From: Microbacterium esteraromaticum
GTDB taxonomy: Bacteria > Actinomycetota > Actinomycetes > Actinomycetales > Microbacteriaceae
Assembly: GCF_014084045.1 (NCBI RefSeq)
Contig: NZ_CP043732.1
Span: 1,860,001 to 1,924,000, forward strand
Direction of reading: 5' to 3'
DNA length: 64,000 bases
Shown: positions 26,186 to 35,574 of the stretch, piece after piece
Position numbering within the stretch: the first letter of the stretch is position 1
How the letters are laid out: each line of letters opens with the position of its first letter
Translations under genes and position numbers: made by a program
The notes under the pieces: generated by a model
Told to the model about the DNA's origin: nothing
Seen by the model: the letters and a program-made list of their open reading frames with translations, nothing else
Database searches by the model: none

Positions 26186-27163
26186 TCAGAGCGCAGTGAT
26201 CAGGGAATGACAGCGGCGCAGACGCTCCAGCCACCATTCCCGGCGCTCGGCGGGTGCCTCGAGGCGCGCCAGCGCGGTGGCATCCGGAACGACCCGCGCA
26301 GCCGACACGGATCCGCCCTCAGGTCGTGCGTCGGCGACATCGTCGGCGAACAGCGATGCGGTCCCGAGCCCGCAGTCGTACTCGAGGGAGGGCAGGGATG
26401 CCGCGAGAGCCGCTCCCTGCGACAGGCCGACCGCGGTGTCGAGGGCGCTCGAGACGACCGCGGGCAGGCCCGCCTGCGAGACGATGTCGAGCGCTCGCCG
26501 GATGCCGCCCAGCGGCTGCGCCTTGATGATCACCAGGTCCGCCGCGCCCGCGCGGGCGACGGCCAGGGGATCCTCGGCCTTGCGCACGCTCTCGTCGGCG
26601 GCGATCGGGATGCCCATGTGCTTCACCCTGCGACGCAGATCGGCGAGGTCCGCCACGGTCGCGCACGGCTGCTCGACGTACTCGAGATCGAACTCCGCCA
26701 GCGCGTGGACGGCGTGCTCGGCCTCGTCGACGTTCCATCCGGCGTTCGCGTCCACGCGGATGCGCCCCTCAGGGCCCATCTGCTCGCGCACGGCGCGCAC
26801 ACGAGCGATGTCGTCGGCGAGCACCTGTCCGCGCTCGGCGACCTTGACCTTGGCGGTGCGGCATCCGTCGAAGCGGGCGAGCACCTCCGGCACGCGGGCG
26901 GCCTCGACGGCCGGCACCGTTGCGTTGACGGGGATCCGGGCCCGCAGCTGCGCGGGCTGCTCGGCGAACGCGAAGTCGATCGAGGCCGCCAGCCAGGTCG
27001 CGGCCTCGGCATCTGCGTACTCGACGAAAGGCGAGAACTCGGCCCACCCCTGCGGGCCTTCGAAGAGCAGCGCCTCGCGCACGTCGACGCCGCGGAAGCG
27101 GGTGCTCATCGGCAGCGCCACCACCCTGGCGGTCGCGAGAAGGTCGGCGAGGGTCGGGATCAT
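26186..27163 (-). CDS. menC: o-Succinylbenzoate synthase
   Basis: A 325-residue enolase-superfamily enzyme that dehydrates SHCHC to o-succinylbenzoate in menaquinone synthesis. Catalytic and metal-binding pieces are visible in order: AKVKV (catalytic Lys), RVDANAGW and EYVEQPC (metal ligands), AADESV, and DLVIIKAQPLGG (second catalytic Lys). The length is typical of the short actinobacterial form. ATG 27163 fits the family start; a longer reading up to 27208 runs into the intergenic palindrome. menB and menE lie 3-5 kb away, so the pathway is clustered but not in one operon. Confidence 0.93.
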   Translation of the reverse strand: MIPTLADLLATARVVALPMSTRFRGVDVREALLFEGPQGWAEFSPFVEYADAEAATWLAASIDFAFAEQPAQLRARIPVNATVPAVEAARVPEVLARFDGCRTAKVKVAERGQVLADDIARVRAVREQMGPEGRIRVDANAGWNVDEAEHAVHALAEFDLEYVEQPCATVADLADLRRRVKHMGIPIAADESVRKAEDPLAVARAGAADLVIIKAQPLGGIRRALDIVSQAGLPAVVSSALDTAVGLSQGAALAASLPSLEYDCGLGTASLFADDVADARPEGGSVSAARVVPDATALARLEAPAERREWWLERLRRCHSLITAL

Positions 27164-27200
27164 GCGTCCATCATGCCCGTGGTGCTCTTCCGCCCCGCGC

Positions 27201-27282
27201 GCCGACACCCCCAGTTCGTGCCGACACCCCTAGGTGTGGACGCCCGTAGCTGGGGGTCTCGGCGACAAGTAGGGGTCTCGGC
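27201..27282. repeat. Nested palindrome, GCCGACAYCC family (copy C)
   Basis: Left units GCCGACACCCCC (27201) and GCCGACACCCC (27220) face right units GGGGGTCTCGGC (27252) and GGGGTCTCGGC (27272). Unit spacing is 19 and 20 bp. The right arms carry TCTCGGC instead of TGTCGGC, so the stems have one mismatch each. The apical part contains TGTGGACG as in copy A. It sits between the 3' end of the GNAT gene and the start of menC. Confidence 0.85.
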
Positions 27283-27293
27283 GAGCGTTCTGG

Positions 27294-28313
27294 TCAGCCG
27301 AGCCGTTTCTGCAGTTCTCCGAGGCGGCCCGTCGCCTCGAAGCCGAGGCGGGTGTTGACCGCCAGCATGTGCGCGTTCGACTCGGCGTTGTAGGTGTAGA
27401 TGCGTGGCGTCTCGGGGGAGTGGTGCTGCAGCATCCGCAGGTTCTCGAGCTTGACGCGCAGGCCGAGCCTGTGGCCGCGGTCCTCGCGCTGTACCAGGGT
27501 CCCCCACTGGTAGGCGTTGCCGTCGTCTCCCGAGACCACGATCTGCGTGTAGGCGGCGATTCGGCCGTCGGATGCCAGGGCCACCGTCCCGTACGAGGTG
27601 CGTCCCTGTGCCGCCTGCACGGCCTCGTCGGCGCGGTAGTCGTCGACGTCTGCGGAGGCGGCCTCGATGTCGAGCTCGCCGGTGGGCGCCTCGGTGTCGA
27701 GCGTGGCGTCGAGCGCGGCCCACTCGGCGATGTGCTCGTCGGGCACGGGGCCGACCCAGCTGCGGATGGCGTACCCGGTTGCGGGCGTTTCGGCGAGCAG
27801 CTCGGCGATGACGGCGTCGTCGACGGGGAGCTCGAGGCGGTTCTGCAGGTCGCCGAGAGCGAGTGCGTAGCCGTGGTGGCGCGCGAACTCGATCCCCGGT
27901 TCGCCCGAGCCGTCCTCTGGTGCGGCTGCAGACCATGCGGTCTCTGCGCGAAGGGTCGTGCGACCGGCCGCGGCCGCCTCGGCCTCGATGTGCGCGAGCA
28001 GCGCCGAGCCGACGCCGTGGCGTCGGTGTGCGAACGGCACGGTCACTCCGACCGCGGCGGTGTGCACGTTGTCCTTCAGCGGCAGTGCCATCGACCCGCC
28101 GCCCACCACCGAGCCTTCGCGGAGGGCCACGTACGTGCGGCGTTCGGTCGTCGCCGAGCGCTGCTGCATCTCGGCCCGGCTCTCCTCGAGCGTCCAGATG
28201 AGGGCGTTCTCTCCCATGTCGGCGCGTTTCGCCTCTGCGTACGTCTGCCACCACAGATTGTGCTCGACGGTGTCGAACGGGTCGACGCGGCGGATCTCGA
28301 TCTCAGAGGTCAT
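27294..28313 (-). CDS. GNAT protein with two acetyltransferase domains
   Basis: A 339-residue protein built from two GNAT folds, as in mycothiol synthase and related actinobacterial proteins. The first domain has VGVTVPFAHRRHGVGSALL as acetyl-CoA binding region, with the RRHGVGSAL pyrophosphate loop; the second has TLVQREDRGHRLGLRVKLENL and ends in YNAESNAHMLAVNTRLGFEATGR. The substrate is unknown, and the protein is not close enough to call mycothiol synthase. Start ATG 28313 lacks a Shine-Dalgarno sequence; TAGTCT (28325-28320) ends six bases before it, with TTGTCG 16 bases further upstream, suggesting a leaderless message. It is divergent from the padR-type gene. Confidence 0.88.
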   Translation of the reverse strand: MTSEIEIRRVDPFDTVEHNLWWQTYAEAKRADMGENALIWTLEESRAEMQQRSATTERRTYVALREGSVVGGGSMALPLKDNVHTAAVGVTVPFAHRRHGVGSALLAHIEAEAAAAGRTTLRAETAWSAAAPEDGSGEPGIEFARHHGYALALGDLQNRLELPVDDAVIAELLAETPATGYAIRSWVGPVPDEHIAEWAALDATLDTEAPTGELDIEAASADVDDYRADEAVQAAQGRTSYGTVALASDGRIAAYTQIVVSGDDGNAYQWGTLVQREDRGHRLGLRVKLENLRMLQHHSPETPRIYTYNAESNAHMLAVNTRLGFEATGRLGELQKRLG

Positions 28314-28354
28314 CGCCCCAGACTAGGCGCGACCGGATGCACGACAATGTGTTG

Positions 28355-28384
28355 TTGACAATGGTGTGTGACGCACAATATAGT
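28355..28384 (+). promoter_or_regulatory. Near-consensus promoter of the padR-type operon
   Basis: TTGACA (28355-28360) and TATAGT (28379-28384) are 18 bases apart. Transcription should begin about seven bases after the -10, at the ATG 28392, so the message is predicted to be leaderless. Direct repeats GACAATGTGTTG and GACAATGGTGTG (28343 and 28357) overlap the promoter and may bind the PadR protein. Confidence 0.8.
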
Positions 28385-28391
28385 GACTGAC

Positions 28392-28727
28392 ATGAACGAA
28401 TCCGAGTTCGACGGCCATCTGCAGGAGCTACGGCGAGGCACCATCGTCCTCGCCAGCCTCCAGCTGCTCCGCACCCCCGGATACGGGTACGGGCTGCTCG
28501 AGCAGCTGGCATCCGCAGGCTTTCCCAGTGACGCCAACACGCTCTACCCCCTGCTGCGCCGACTCGAGAAGCAGGGCTATCTCGACAGCGAGTGGAACAC
28601 CGACGAGGCACGGCCCCGCAAGTTCTATCGCACCTCCGAGGCGGGCATCCGCCTCGCAACCACACTGACCCAGGAGGTCGCCGCCATCGCCGCCGCGACC
28701 GCCGCGCTCCGCGAAGGGGAGAACTGA
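28392..28727 (+). CDS. PadR family transcriptional regulator
   Basis: A 111-residue winged-helix protein of the small PadR-s2 class: ELRRGTIVLASLQLL, then GYGLLEQLASAGF, NTLYPLLRRLEKQGYL as recognition region, RKFYRTSEAG as wing, and a C-terminal helix for dimerisation. PadR proteins of this size usually repress a neighbouring membrane protein operon. ATG 28392 is preferred over GTG 28368 because the -10 element lies between them. One base separates it from the next gene. Confidence 0.92.
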   Translation: MNESEFDGHLQELRRGTIVLASLQLLRTPGYGYGLLEQLASAGFPSDANTLYPLLRRLEKQGYLDSEWNTDEARPRKFYRTSEAGIRLATTLTQEVAAIAAATAALREGEN

Positions 28728-28728
28728 C

Positions 28729-29682
28729 ATGACCGCCACACTGACCGACCGCTACATCACCGCCACTGTGCGCAGCCTCCCCGTCGAGCTGCAGACCGAG
28801 GTGCGCGACGAGCTGCGCGCATCGATCGGCGATGCGGTCGACGCGCGCACCGAGAACGGGGAGCCGCTCGAGCACGCCGAGCGCGCCGTGCTCACCGAGC
28901 TCGGAGACCCGGGAATCCTGGCCGCGAGCTATGCCGATCGGCCGCTGCACCTGATCGGACCCACGTTCTACCTGACATGGTGGCGCCTGCTGAAGCTCCT
29001 GCTCGCCATCGTGCCGGCGTGCGCGTTCGGCGGAGTCGCGATAGCCCAGGCTCTGACCGGCGCGGGTGTCGGAGAGATCATCGGCGAGGCGATCGCCGTC
29101 GCGCTGTCGGTGGTCGTGCACGTGTCGTTCTGGACGACCCTGGTCTTCTTCGTGCTCGAGCGCACCGGCGCCGACACCGGGGTCAGGTGGAACGTCGACC
29201 AGCTGCCCGAGGAGTCCCACGCCGGCACCGGGCGCGCCGACCTCATCGCCTCGCTGGTGATGCTCGCCCTGTTCGCCGGGCTCCTGCTGTGGGATCAACT
29301 GCGCGGCTGGGTGCCGTCGGACGGCGCTCCGCTGTCGATCCTCAACCCCGAGCTGTGGCCCTGGGGCATCGGAGCGCTGATCGTGTTGCTGGTCGCCGAG
29401 GCCGACCTGGCACTCGCCGTCTTCGCCCGCGGACGCTGGACGATGCGCCTCGCCTGGATCAACGCAGGCATCGCGGTCTGCGTGATGAGCCTGGGCCTGA
29501 CCGCGCTCGGGCGCGGTGTGCTCTACAACCCGCGGTTCGTCGACGAGGTGTTCGTGTCCAACGGCGTCGACAGCGACGCGGTGATCGTGCTTGCGGTGCT
29601 CAGCGGCATCGCGATCGTGGGAGTCACCGTCGGCGACATGGTCGACGGCTGGCGCAAGGCCGCGCGGGCACGGACCGCTTGA
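28729..29682 (+). CDS. PadR-associated membrane protein (permease-prefix/HAAS-type N-terminus)
   Basis: A 317-residue protein. The first 70 residues are soluble and resemble the helical domain found in front of PadR-linked membrane proteins (RYITATVRSLPVELQTEVRDEL, LTELGDPGILAASYADRP). Then come about six membrane segments (LLKLLLAIVPACAFGGVAIA, AVALSVVVHVSFWTTLVFFVLE, LIASLVMLALFAGLLLW, GIGALIVLLVAEADLALAV, and two more). The function is unknown; such proteins are thought to serve in envelope stress or signalling. It is co-transcribed with the PadR regulator. Confidence 0.85.
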   Translation: MTATLTDRYITATVRSLPVELQTEVRDELRASIGDAVDARTENGEPLEHAERAVLTELGDPGILAASYADRPLHLIGPTFYLTWWRLLKLLLAIVPACAFGGVAIAQALTGAGVGEIIGEAIAVALSVVVHVSFWTTLVFFVLERTGADTGVRWNVDQLPEESHAGTGRADLIASLVMLALFAGLLLWDQLRGWVPSDGAPLSILNPELWPWGIGALIVLLVAEADLALAVFARGRWTMRLAWINAGIAVCVMSLGLTALGRGVLYNPRFVDEVFVSNGVDSDAVIVLAVLSGIAIVGVTVGDMVDGWRKAARARTA

Positions 29683-29684
29683 GC

Positions 29685-29766
29685 GCCGACACCCCCATTT
29701 ACTGCCGACACCCCTACCTGCAGACGCCTGCAGGTAGGGGTGTCGGCGCGAACTGGGGGTCTCGGC
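29685..29766. repeat. Nested palindrome, GCCGACAYCC family (copy D)
   Basis: Units GCCGACACCCCC (29685) and GCCGACACCCC (29704) face GGGGTGTCGGC (29737) and GGGGGTCTCGGC (29755), spaced 19 and 18 bp. The inner pair makes a perfect 20-bp stem: GCCGACACCCCTACCTGCAG (29704-29723) with 29728-29747 around ACGC. It lies between two converging genes, two bases after one stop and eight bases before the other. Confidence 0.9.
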
Positions 29767-29774
29767 GAATTGGA

Positions 29775-30467
29775 TCAGCCCTGGGTCACGCTCTCGATGT
29801 CGACCGGGGTCTTGGGCGCGCCGTCGGTGCCGCCGCTCTCGGTGCCGGCGGCAGCGACCTCGGCCACGGTCGCCGTCGACGCCTCGTCGAGGTGTCCGAA
29901 GACGGTGTACTTCGGCGGCAGCTGGCTGTCGGCGTAGACGACGAAGAACTGCGAGCCGTTGGTGTCCGGCCCCGCGTTCGCCATAGCGAGCGTGCCGGCC
30001 TCGTAGGTCTCGGACCCGTCGAGCTCGTCGGCGAACGAGTAGCCGGGGCCGCCGGATCCCGTGGCGCTCGGGTCGCCGCACTGCAGCACGAAGATGCCGT
30101 CCGTGGTGAGGCGGTGGCAGGTGGTGCCGTCGAAGTAGCCCTGCTCCGCGAGCGAGAGGAAGCTGTTCACCGTGCACGGCGTCTTCGCCGCGTCGAGGGT
30201 GACGGCCAGGTCGCCGACGCTCGTGGCGATGGTGGCCGTGGCCTCGGCCGTCTCCGCAGACTCGGACGCGGGCGCGTCGGCCGGCTTCGCCGCCGGGCGG
30301 TCGTCGGCCGGGTACGAGCAGGTTCCGGATGCCTCGGTCGCCGTCGACGACGGCGCCGATGAGCCGGGCTCGGTGGCATCCGGGCTCGAGGCGCAGCCCG
30401 TCAGGGCGAGCGCGGCAGCGGCGGTGAGAACGAGCGCGGAACGGCGGAGGCGAGGTGAGAGAAGCAC
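29775..30467 (-). CDS. Cyclophilin-type peptidyl-prolyl isomerase lipoprotein
   Basis: A 230-residue exported foldase. The signal ends in lipobox LTGC (Cys25), followed by a Ser/Ala/Pro-rich linker of about 50 residues and a cyclophilin domain with CHRLTTDGIFVLQCGDP, GPGYSFADE, NAGPDTNGSQFFV and YTVFGHL. It would speed proline isomerisation in exported proteins. Cysteines in the domain may form a disulfide. Start GTG 30467 has TACGAT (30479-30474) ending six bases upstream and no ribosome binding site, so it is probably leaderless. It is divergent from menB. Confidence 0.93.
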   Translation of the reverse strand: MLLSPRLRRSALVLTAAAALALTGCASSPDATEPGSSAPSSTATEASGTCSYPADDRPAAKPADAPASESAETAEATATIATSVGDLAVTLDAAKTPCTVNSFLSLAEQGYFDGTTCHRLTTDGIFVLQCGDPSATGSGGPGYSFADELDGSETYEAGTLAMANAGPDTNGSQFFVVYADSQLPPKYTVFGHLDEASTATVAEVAAAGTESGGTDGAPKTPVDIESVTQG

Positions 30468-30511
30468 GCCACGATCGTACGCGAGTGCGGTCGCGGAATA
30501 GGCTGAGAGCC

Positions 30512-31423
<912 letters not shown>

Positions 31424-31427
31424 TCGC

Positions 31428-32558
31428 GTGGACGGGGTGACGCTGCACGCGATCGACGGCGCAGACGCCGCCGCTGTTCGGGATGCCCTGCCCGCAGCGC
31501 TCGATGGCATCCGCCCGCTCGCACTCGGCTTCGATCCCGCGCCCGGCGACCTCGTGCCGGCGGGCACCGGGGTCGTGATCGCGACGTCGGGGTCGAGCGG
31601 GGTGCCGAAGCGGGTCGTGCTCAGCGCCGCCGCTCTGCGATCGAGCGCAGAGGCGACCGCCGCGCGGATCGGCTCAGGACAGTGGATGCTCGCGCTGCCC
31701 GCCGCATACATCGCCGGCGTGCAGGTGCTCGGGCGCTCGCTGCTGGCGGACGTGGATCCGGTGCTGCTGGAGGGCAGGTTCACGGCCGAGTCGTTCGTGG
31801 TGGCCACCCGTGCGCTGCGAGACGACGTCGACCGGTTCACCTCGCTGGTGCCCGCTCAGCTCGCGACGCTCCTCGATGCGGCGCAGTCGCGTGCGGATGT
31901 GCGCGACGCCCTGACCTCATACCGGGCGATCCTCGTCGGCGGCCAGGCACTGCCCCCGTCGCTGCACGAGCGCGCGGGCGACCTGGGCGCGCGGATCGTG
32001 CGCACCTACGGTTCGAGCGAGACCGCCGGCGGGTGCGTCTACGACGGCCTGCCCCTCGACGGCGTGCACCTGGCTGAGGTCGACGGCGAGGTGCGCATCA
32101 GCGGCCCGATGCTCGCCGACGGCTATCTCGGCGACCCGGTGCTCACGGCCGGCGTCTTCTCGACCGAGGGCGGCGGCGTCCGCTGGTACCGCACCGGCGA
32201 CGCGGGCAGCGTCGCCCCCGATGGGCGTCTCACGATCACCGGCCGCATCGACAACGTCATCGTCTCGGGCGGTATCAACGTGTCGCTCGACCGGGTCGAG
32301 CGGGCGGTGCGCAGCATCCCGGGTCTCGAGCACGCCGTGGTGGTCGGCGTCGCCGATGAGCGCTGGGGTCAGGCATCCGTCATCTTCGCCGACGTGGCCA
32401 GTGCAGACGCGGCGCGACTGCTCGAGGCCGGCCGCGCACATGTAGAGGAGGAGATCGGACGGCACGCCCGGCCGGCTCGACTCGAGGCGGGGGCGATCCC
32501 GATGCTGGCATCGGGAAAGCCCGACCGCGAGGCCCTGCGGCGTTCTGCGCAGGGCTGA
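31428..32558 (+). CDS. menE: o-Succinylbenzoate-CoA ligase
   Basis: A 376-residue member of the adenylate-forming superfamily, shorter than the usual 450 or more but typical of actinobacterial MenE, where the N-terminal subdomain is trimmed. The ATP-binding loop TSGSSGVPKRV, the second core motif TYGSSETAGGCVYDG, the YRTGDAG block and the C-terminal ASGKPDREAL lysine motif are present. It makes o-succinylbenzoyl-CoA for MenB. It is coupled to menB (four-base gap). Confidence 0.93.
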   Translation: MDGVTLHAIDGADAAAVRDALPAALDGIRPLALGFDPAPGDLVPAGTGVVIATSGSSGVPKRVVLSAAALRSSAEATAARIGSGQWMLALPAAYIAGVQVLGRSLLADVDPVLLEGRFTAESFVVATRALRDDVDRFTSLVPAQLATLLDAAQSRADVRDALTSYRAILVGGQALPPSLHERAGDLGARIVRTYGSSETAGGCVYDGLPLDGVHLAEVDGEVRISGPMLADGYLGDPVLTAGVFSTEGGGVRWYRTGDAGSVAPDGRLTITGRIDNVIVSGGINVSLDRVERAVRSIPGLEHAVVVGVADERWGQASVIFADVASADAARLLEAGRAHVEEEIGRHARPARLEAGAIPMLASGKPDREALRRSAQG

Positions 32559-32579
32559 CGGTGATGCAAGACTGACAGC

Positions 32580-33371
32580 ATGGCCGTCTACACCCACGGG
32601 CACCACGACTCGGTGCTGCGCTCGCACAACGTCCGATCGATCGCGAACTCCGCGGCGTATCTGGAGCCCCACCTCGCGGCCGATGCCCACCTTCTCGACG
32701 TGGGCGCGGGCCCGGGCACGATCACAGCGGACTTCGCGGGGCGGGTCGCGAGTGTCACCGCCGTCGAGATCTCAGAAGACGCGCTGAACCTCTCGCGCAC
32801 GCTCGCCGCCGAGCGCGGCATCGACAACATCGACTTCGCGGTCGAAGACGTGCATGCGCTGAGCTTCGCCGACGCCGCGTTCGACATCGTGCACGCGCAC
32901 CAGGTGCTGCAGCACGTCGGCGATCCGGTGCAGGCCCTGCGCGAGATGCGCCGCGTCACGAAGCCCGGCGGCATCGTCGCCGCCCGAGACGCCGACTACG
33001 CGGGGTTCATCTGGTTCCCGCTGCTGCCCGAGCTCGACGAGTGGCTGCGGCTCTACCGGGAAGCCGCCCGGCTCAACGGGGGAGAGCCCGATGCCGGGCG
33101 CCGCCTGCTGCAGTGGGCGCGAGCGGCGGGATTCACCGACATCACGGCGACCGCATCGACGTGGTGCTACGCCACCCCCGCAGAGCGCGAGTGGTGGGGC
33201 GGGATGTGGGCAGACCGCATCCTGCAGTCCGCGCTCGCCGCGCAGCTCGAGCGCGAGGGGCTCGCCACCCGCGCCCAGCTGCAGCAGATCAGCGATGCGT
33301 GGCGCAGCTGGGCATCCGACGGCGACGGCTGGTACCTCGTGCCGCACGGCGAGATCCTCTGTCGAGCCTGA
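32580..33371 (+). CDS. Class I SAM-dependent methyltransferase
   Basis: A 263-residue methyltransferase. The SAM-binding glycine motif is LLDVGAGPGTITADF, followed by VTAVEISEDAL (acidic ribose contact), FDIVHAHQVLQHVGDPVQAL and VTKPGGIVAARD. Despite lying next to menBE it lacks the N-terminal signature of MenG/UbiE and should not be called demethylmenaquinone methyltransferase. AAGACT ends six bases before ATG 32580 and may be a weak -10 for a leaderless message. Confidence 0.88.
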   Translation: MAVYTHGHHDSVLRSHNVRSIANSAAYLEPHLAADAHLLDVGAGPGTITADFAGRVASVTAVEISEDALNLSRTLAAERGIDNIDFAVEDVHALSFADAAFDIVHAHQVLQHVGDPVQALREMRRVTKPGGIVAARDADYAGFIWFPLLPELDEWLRLYREAARLNGGEPDAGRRLLQWARAAGFTDITATASTWCYATPAEREWWGGMWADRILQSALAAQLEREGLATRAQLQQISDAWRSWASDGDGWYLVPHGEILCRA

Positions 33372-33431
33372 GCGCCGGGATACATCTCGAGACGGACGCG
33401 GGGTGCGCACGCACTCCCGTAGCGTGAACGT

Positions 33432-34649
33432 GTGATTCGCCGCATTCCCACGCCCTGGCTCGTGCTCGACATCGTCGGGGCGGTCTTCGGCGCGCTGATC
33501 ACGATTCCGCTGTCGCTGACCTTCAGCGCGGAGCAGCTCAGCTTCTGGCTGCCCGAGATGTCGGCGACGCTCATGCTCGTCGTCACGTCCCTGCTGATCT
33601 GGGGTGCCGCGGCGATCAGCCGGCTGTCACCGCCGATCGCCCTCATCCTCGCCTGGGCGGGCGCCCTCCTGCAGATGGGGGCCGGCCTTCCGCCGCTGCC
33701 GACGGACATCGCGATCTTCGGGGTGCTGTTCGCCACCTCCGCGTGGGGCACGCAGCGCATGCTCTGGCTCGGCGGCGCCTCTGCCGTCGGCGGCGGCATA
33801 CTCGGCGGACTGTACATCGGGCTGCTGCAGTACGACGTCGCCGCGGTCGCCGCCCCCGCTCCGCTCGAGGTGCGCCTGCTGCTGCTCAGCGTCACGATGG
33901 GGCTCACGATCGTGCTGTCGCTGGCCATGGCGTGGGGTGCCGGCCTGCTGTGGCGCCTGGTTCGGCAGAGCCGGGCGAACCGCGAGGCCCAGCTGCGTGC
34001 CGAGACCGTCGCCGCAGAGGAGCAGGAGCGGGTTCGCATCGCCCGCGACATGCACGACGTCGTGGCGCACTCCCTCGCCGTCGTGATCGCGCAGTCCGAC
34101 GGCGCTCGTTACGCCGCCGCGGCGAAGCCCGAGCTCGCGCAGGAGGCACTGGTCACGATCGCGCAGACCGCCCGCTCCGCGTTGTCCGACGTGCGGATGC
34201 TGCTGACGCAGCTCCGCCACCGTCAGGGCGACGGCCCGCAGCCGACGCTCGCCGATCTCGAGGCCCTGTTCGCGCAGGTGCGCCAGGCGGGTGTCGAGCC
34301 GCGGGTGACCGTCGACCCGATGCCTCAGGGCGAGCCCCCGGGAGCCATCCAGCTCGCCGTGTACCGCATCCTGCAGGAGGCGCTCACCAATGCCATCCGT
34401 CATGGCGAGGGCGACGTCGACGTTCGGCTGTCGTGGTGGGCGGATCGCGTCGAGATCGCGGTGCGCAACCGCATCCCCCCGCCGTCCGCGCCGTCCGCGC
34501 CTGGTACGACGCCGACCGTGCCAGGAGGGCACGGGGTCATCGGAATGCGGGAACGTGCGCAGCTCGTCGGAGGAGTGCTCACGGTGCAACATGAGCCGAG
34601 CTGGTTCACCGTCCGCGCTACGCTTCCGATCGGCCCCTCGGCGAACTGA
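33432..34649 (+). CDS. Sensor histidine kinase (NarL/DesK class)
   Basis: A 405-residue kinase with about six membrane segments in the first 180 residues (WLVLDIVGAVFGALITIPL and others) and almost no extracytoplasmic domain, so it probably senses within the membrane. The phospho-acceptor His208 lies in IARDMHDVVAHSLAV (HisKA_3 type); the ATPase part has LTNAIRHG and GHGVIGMRERAQLVGG. It pairs with the response regulator that begins 27 bases after its stop and may control the ABC exporter downstream (inference). Start GTG 33432 has TAGCGT (33420-33425) ending six bases upstream. Confidence 0.93.
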   Translation: MIRRIPTPWLVLDIVGAVFGALITIPLSLTFSAEQLSFWLPEMSATLMLVVTSLLIWGAAAISRLSPPIALILAWAGALLQMGAGLPPLPTDIAIFGVLFATSAWGTQRMLWLGGASAVGGGILGGLYIGLLQYDVAAVAAPAPLEVRLLLLSVTMGLTIVLSLAMAWGAGLLWRLVRQSRANREAQLRAETVAAEEQERVRIARDMHDVVAHSLAVVIAQSDGARYAAAAKPELAQEALVTIAQTARSALSDVRMLLTQLRHRQGDGPQPTLADLEALFAQVRQAGVEPRVTVDPMPQGEPPGAIQLAVYRILQEALTNAIRHGEGDVDVRLSWWADRVEIAVRNRIPPPSAPSAPGTTPTVPGGHGVIGMRERAQLVGGVLTVQHEPSWFTVRATLPIGPSAN

Positions 34650-34676
34650 GCGGCCGAAGACGACCAGGAGGTCAGG

Positions 34677-35312
34677 ATGATCAGGGTCGTGCTCGTCGAC
34701 GACCAGGCGCTTTTCCGTGCGGGTGTGCGGATGCTCGTCTCGTCGCAGCCCGACATGGACGTCGTCGGCGAGGCCGGCGACGGCAGGGAGGCCCTCGAGG
34801 TCATCGCCCGCACCCGCCCCGATGTGGTGCTGATGGACATCCGGATGCCCGTGATGGACGGCCTGACGGCCACCGCCGAGGTGCTCGCGCAGCCTGATCC
34901 GCCGCGGGTCGTGATGCTCACCACCTTCGACCTCGACGAGGCGGCAGCGCGGGCGATCCAGCAGGGCGCCAGCGGATTCCTGCTCAAGGACGCCGACCCC
35001 GAGTTCCTCCTGGCCGCCATCCGCACGGTGGAATCCGGCTCGAGCGTCATCGCGGCATCCGCCACCCGCGAGCTCTTCGCGCACTTCACGGCCGAGACCA
35101 AGCCCGTGCCGGCCGAGTACGCCGACCTCACCGATCGCGAGCGCGAGATCTTCGCGCTCGCCGCACGCGGGCTGTCGAACTCCGAGATCGCGGCACGCGA
35201 GTTCCTCAGCGAGGCGACGGTCAAGACGCACATCAGCCGCATCCTCACCAAGCTGCGCCTGCGCGATCGCGTGCAGCTGGTCGTCTTCGCCTTCGAGCAC
35301 GGCCTGGCCTGA
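34677..35312 (+). CDS. LuxR-family response regulator
   Basis: A 211-residue NarL-type regulator. The receiver has the acidic pair (LVDDQ), the phospho-acceptor Asp54 (VVLMDIRMP), a Thr in MLTTFD and Lys in FLLKDADP. The C-terminal LuxR helix-turn-helix reads LTDREREIFALAARGLSNSEIA and EATVKTHISRILTKLRLRDR. AGGAGGTCAGG lies upstream of ATG 34677. It is the partner of the preceding kinase. Confidence 0.95.
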   Translation: MIRVVLVDDQALFRAGVRMLVSSQPDMDVVGEAGDGREALEVIARTRPDVVLMDIRMPVMDGLTATAEVLAQPDPPRVVMLTTFDLDEAAARAIQQGASGFLLKDADPEFLLAAIRTVESGSSVIAASATRELFAHFTAETKPVPAEYADLTDREREIFALAARGLSNSEIAAREFLSEATVKTHISRILTKLRLRDRVQLVVFAFEHGLA

Positions 35313-35313
35313 G

Positions 35314-35379
35314 GCAGCCCCGGCATCCGCCATCCGGCGTCCGGCGTCGCAGCCCCGGCATCCGGCATCCGGCGTCCGG
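35314..35379 (+). repeat. Two 31-bp direct repeats
   Basis: A 31-bp sequence beginning GCAGCCCCGGCATCCG occurs at 35314-35344 and again at 35349-35379 with one mismatch (period 35 bp). It starts one base after the response-regulator stop codon. Within each copy the motif GGCATCCG/GGCGTCCGG is itself repeated. Confidence 0.85.
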
Positions 35380-35393
35380 CCGCAGCCAACACA

Positions 35394-35466
35394 GATGTCG
35401 GCGCGATTCACGGATGTCGGCGCGATTCGGCGCATCGCGCCGACATCCGTGATCCCCGCCGACATC
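35394..35466. repeat. Nested palindrome, reversed-polarity member of the GCCGACAYCC family (copy E)
   Basis: GATGTCGGCG at 35394 and 35413 faces CGCCGACATC at 35438 and 35457, spaced exactly 19 bp on each side. The inner arms are a perfect 19-bp repeat (TCACGGATGTCGGCGCGAT, 35408-35426 with 35434-35452), the outer arms a perfect 10-bp repeat. The design equals copies A, C and D, but the arms are in the opposite order. It follows the response-regulator gene and precedes the ABC exporter. The rest of 35467-35561 shows nothing clear. Confidence 0.85.
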
Positions 35467-35574
35467 CGTACCCGACCTCAGTCGGGAGGTGCGAGCGCGA
35501 TCATCCTCCGGATGTACGCGAATGCATCCCCTGGCCGATGCGACCGCCCGGATGCCGGAAATAGCGTCGAAGGC

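Noticed and set aside
27294..28313. Naming the double GNAT protein mycothiol synthase
   Set aside because: Two GNAT domains fit, but diagnostic conservation could not be confirmed by reading; many actinobacterial proteins share this layout.
32580..33371. Identification of the methyltransferase as MenG because of menBE next to it
   Set aside because: The sequence lacks the N-terminal MenG/UbiE signature; position alone is not enough.
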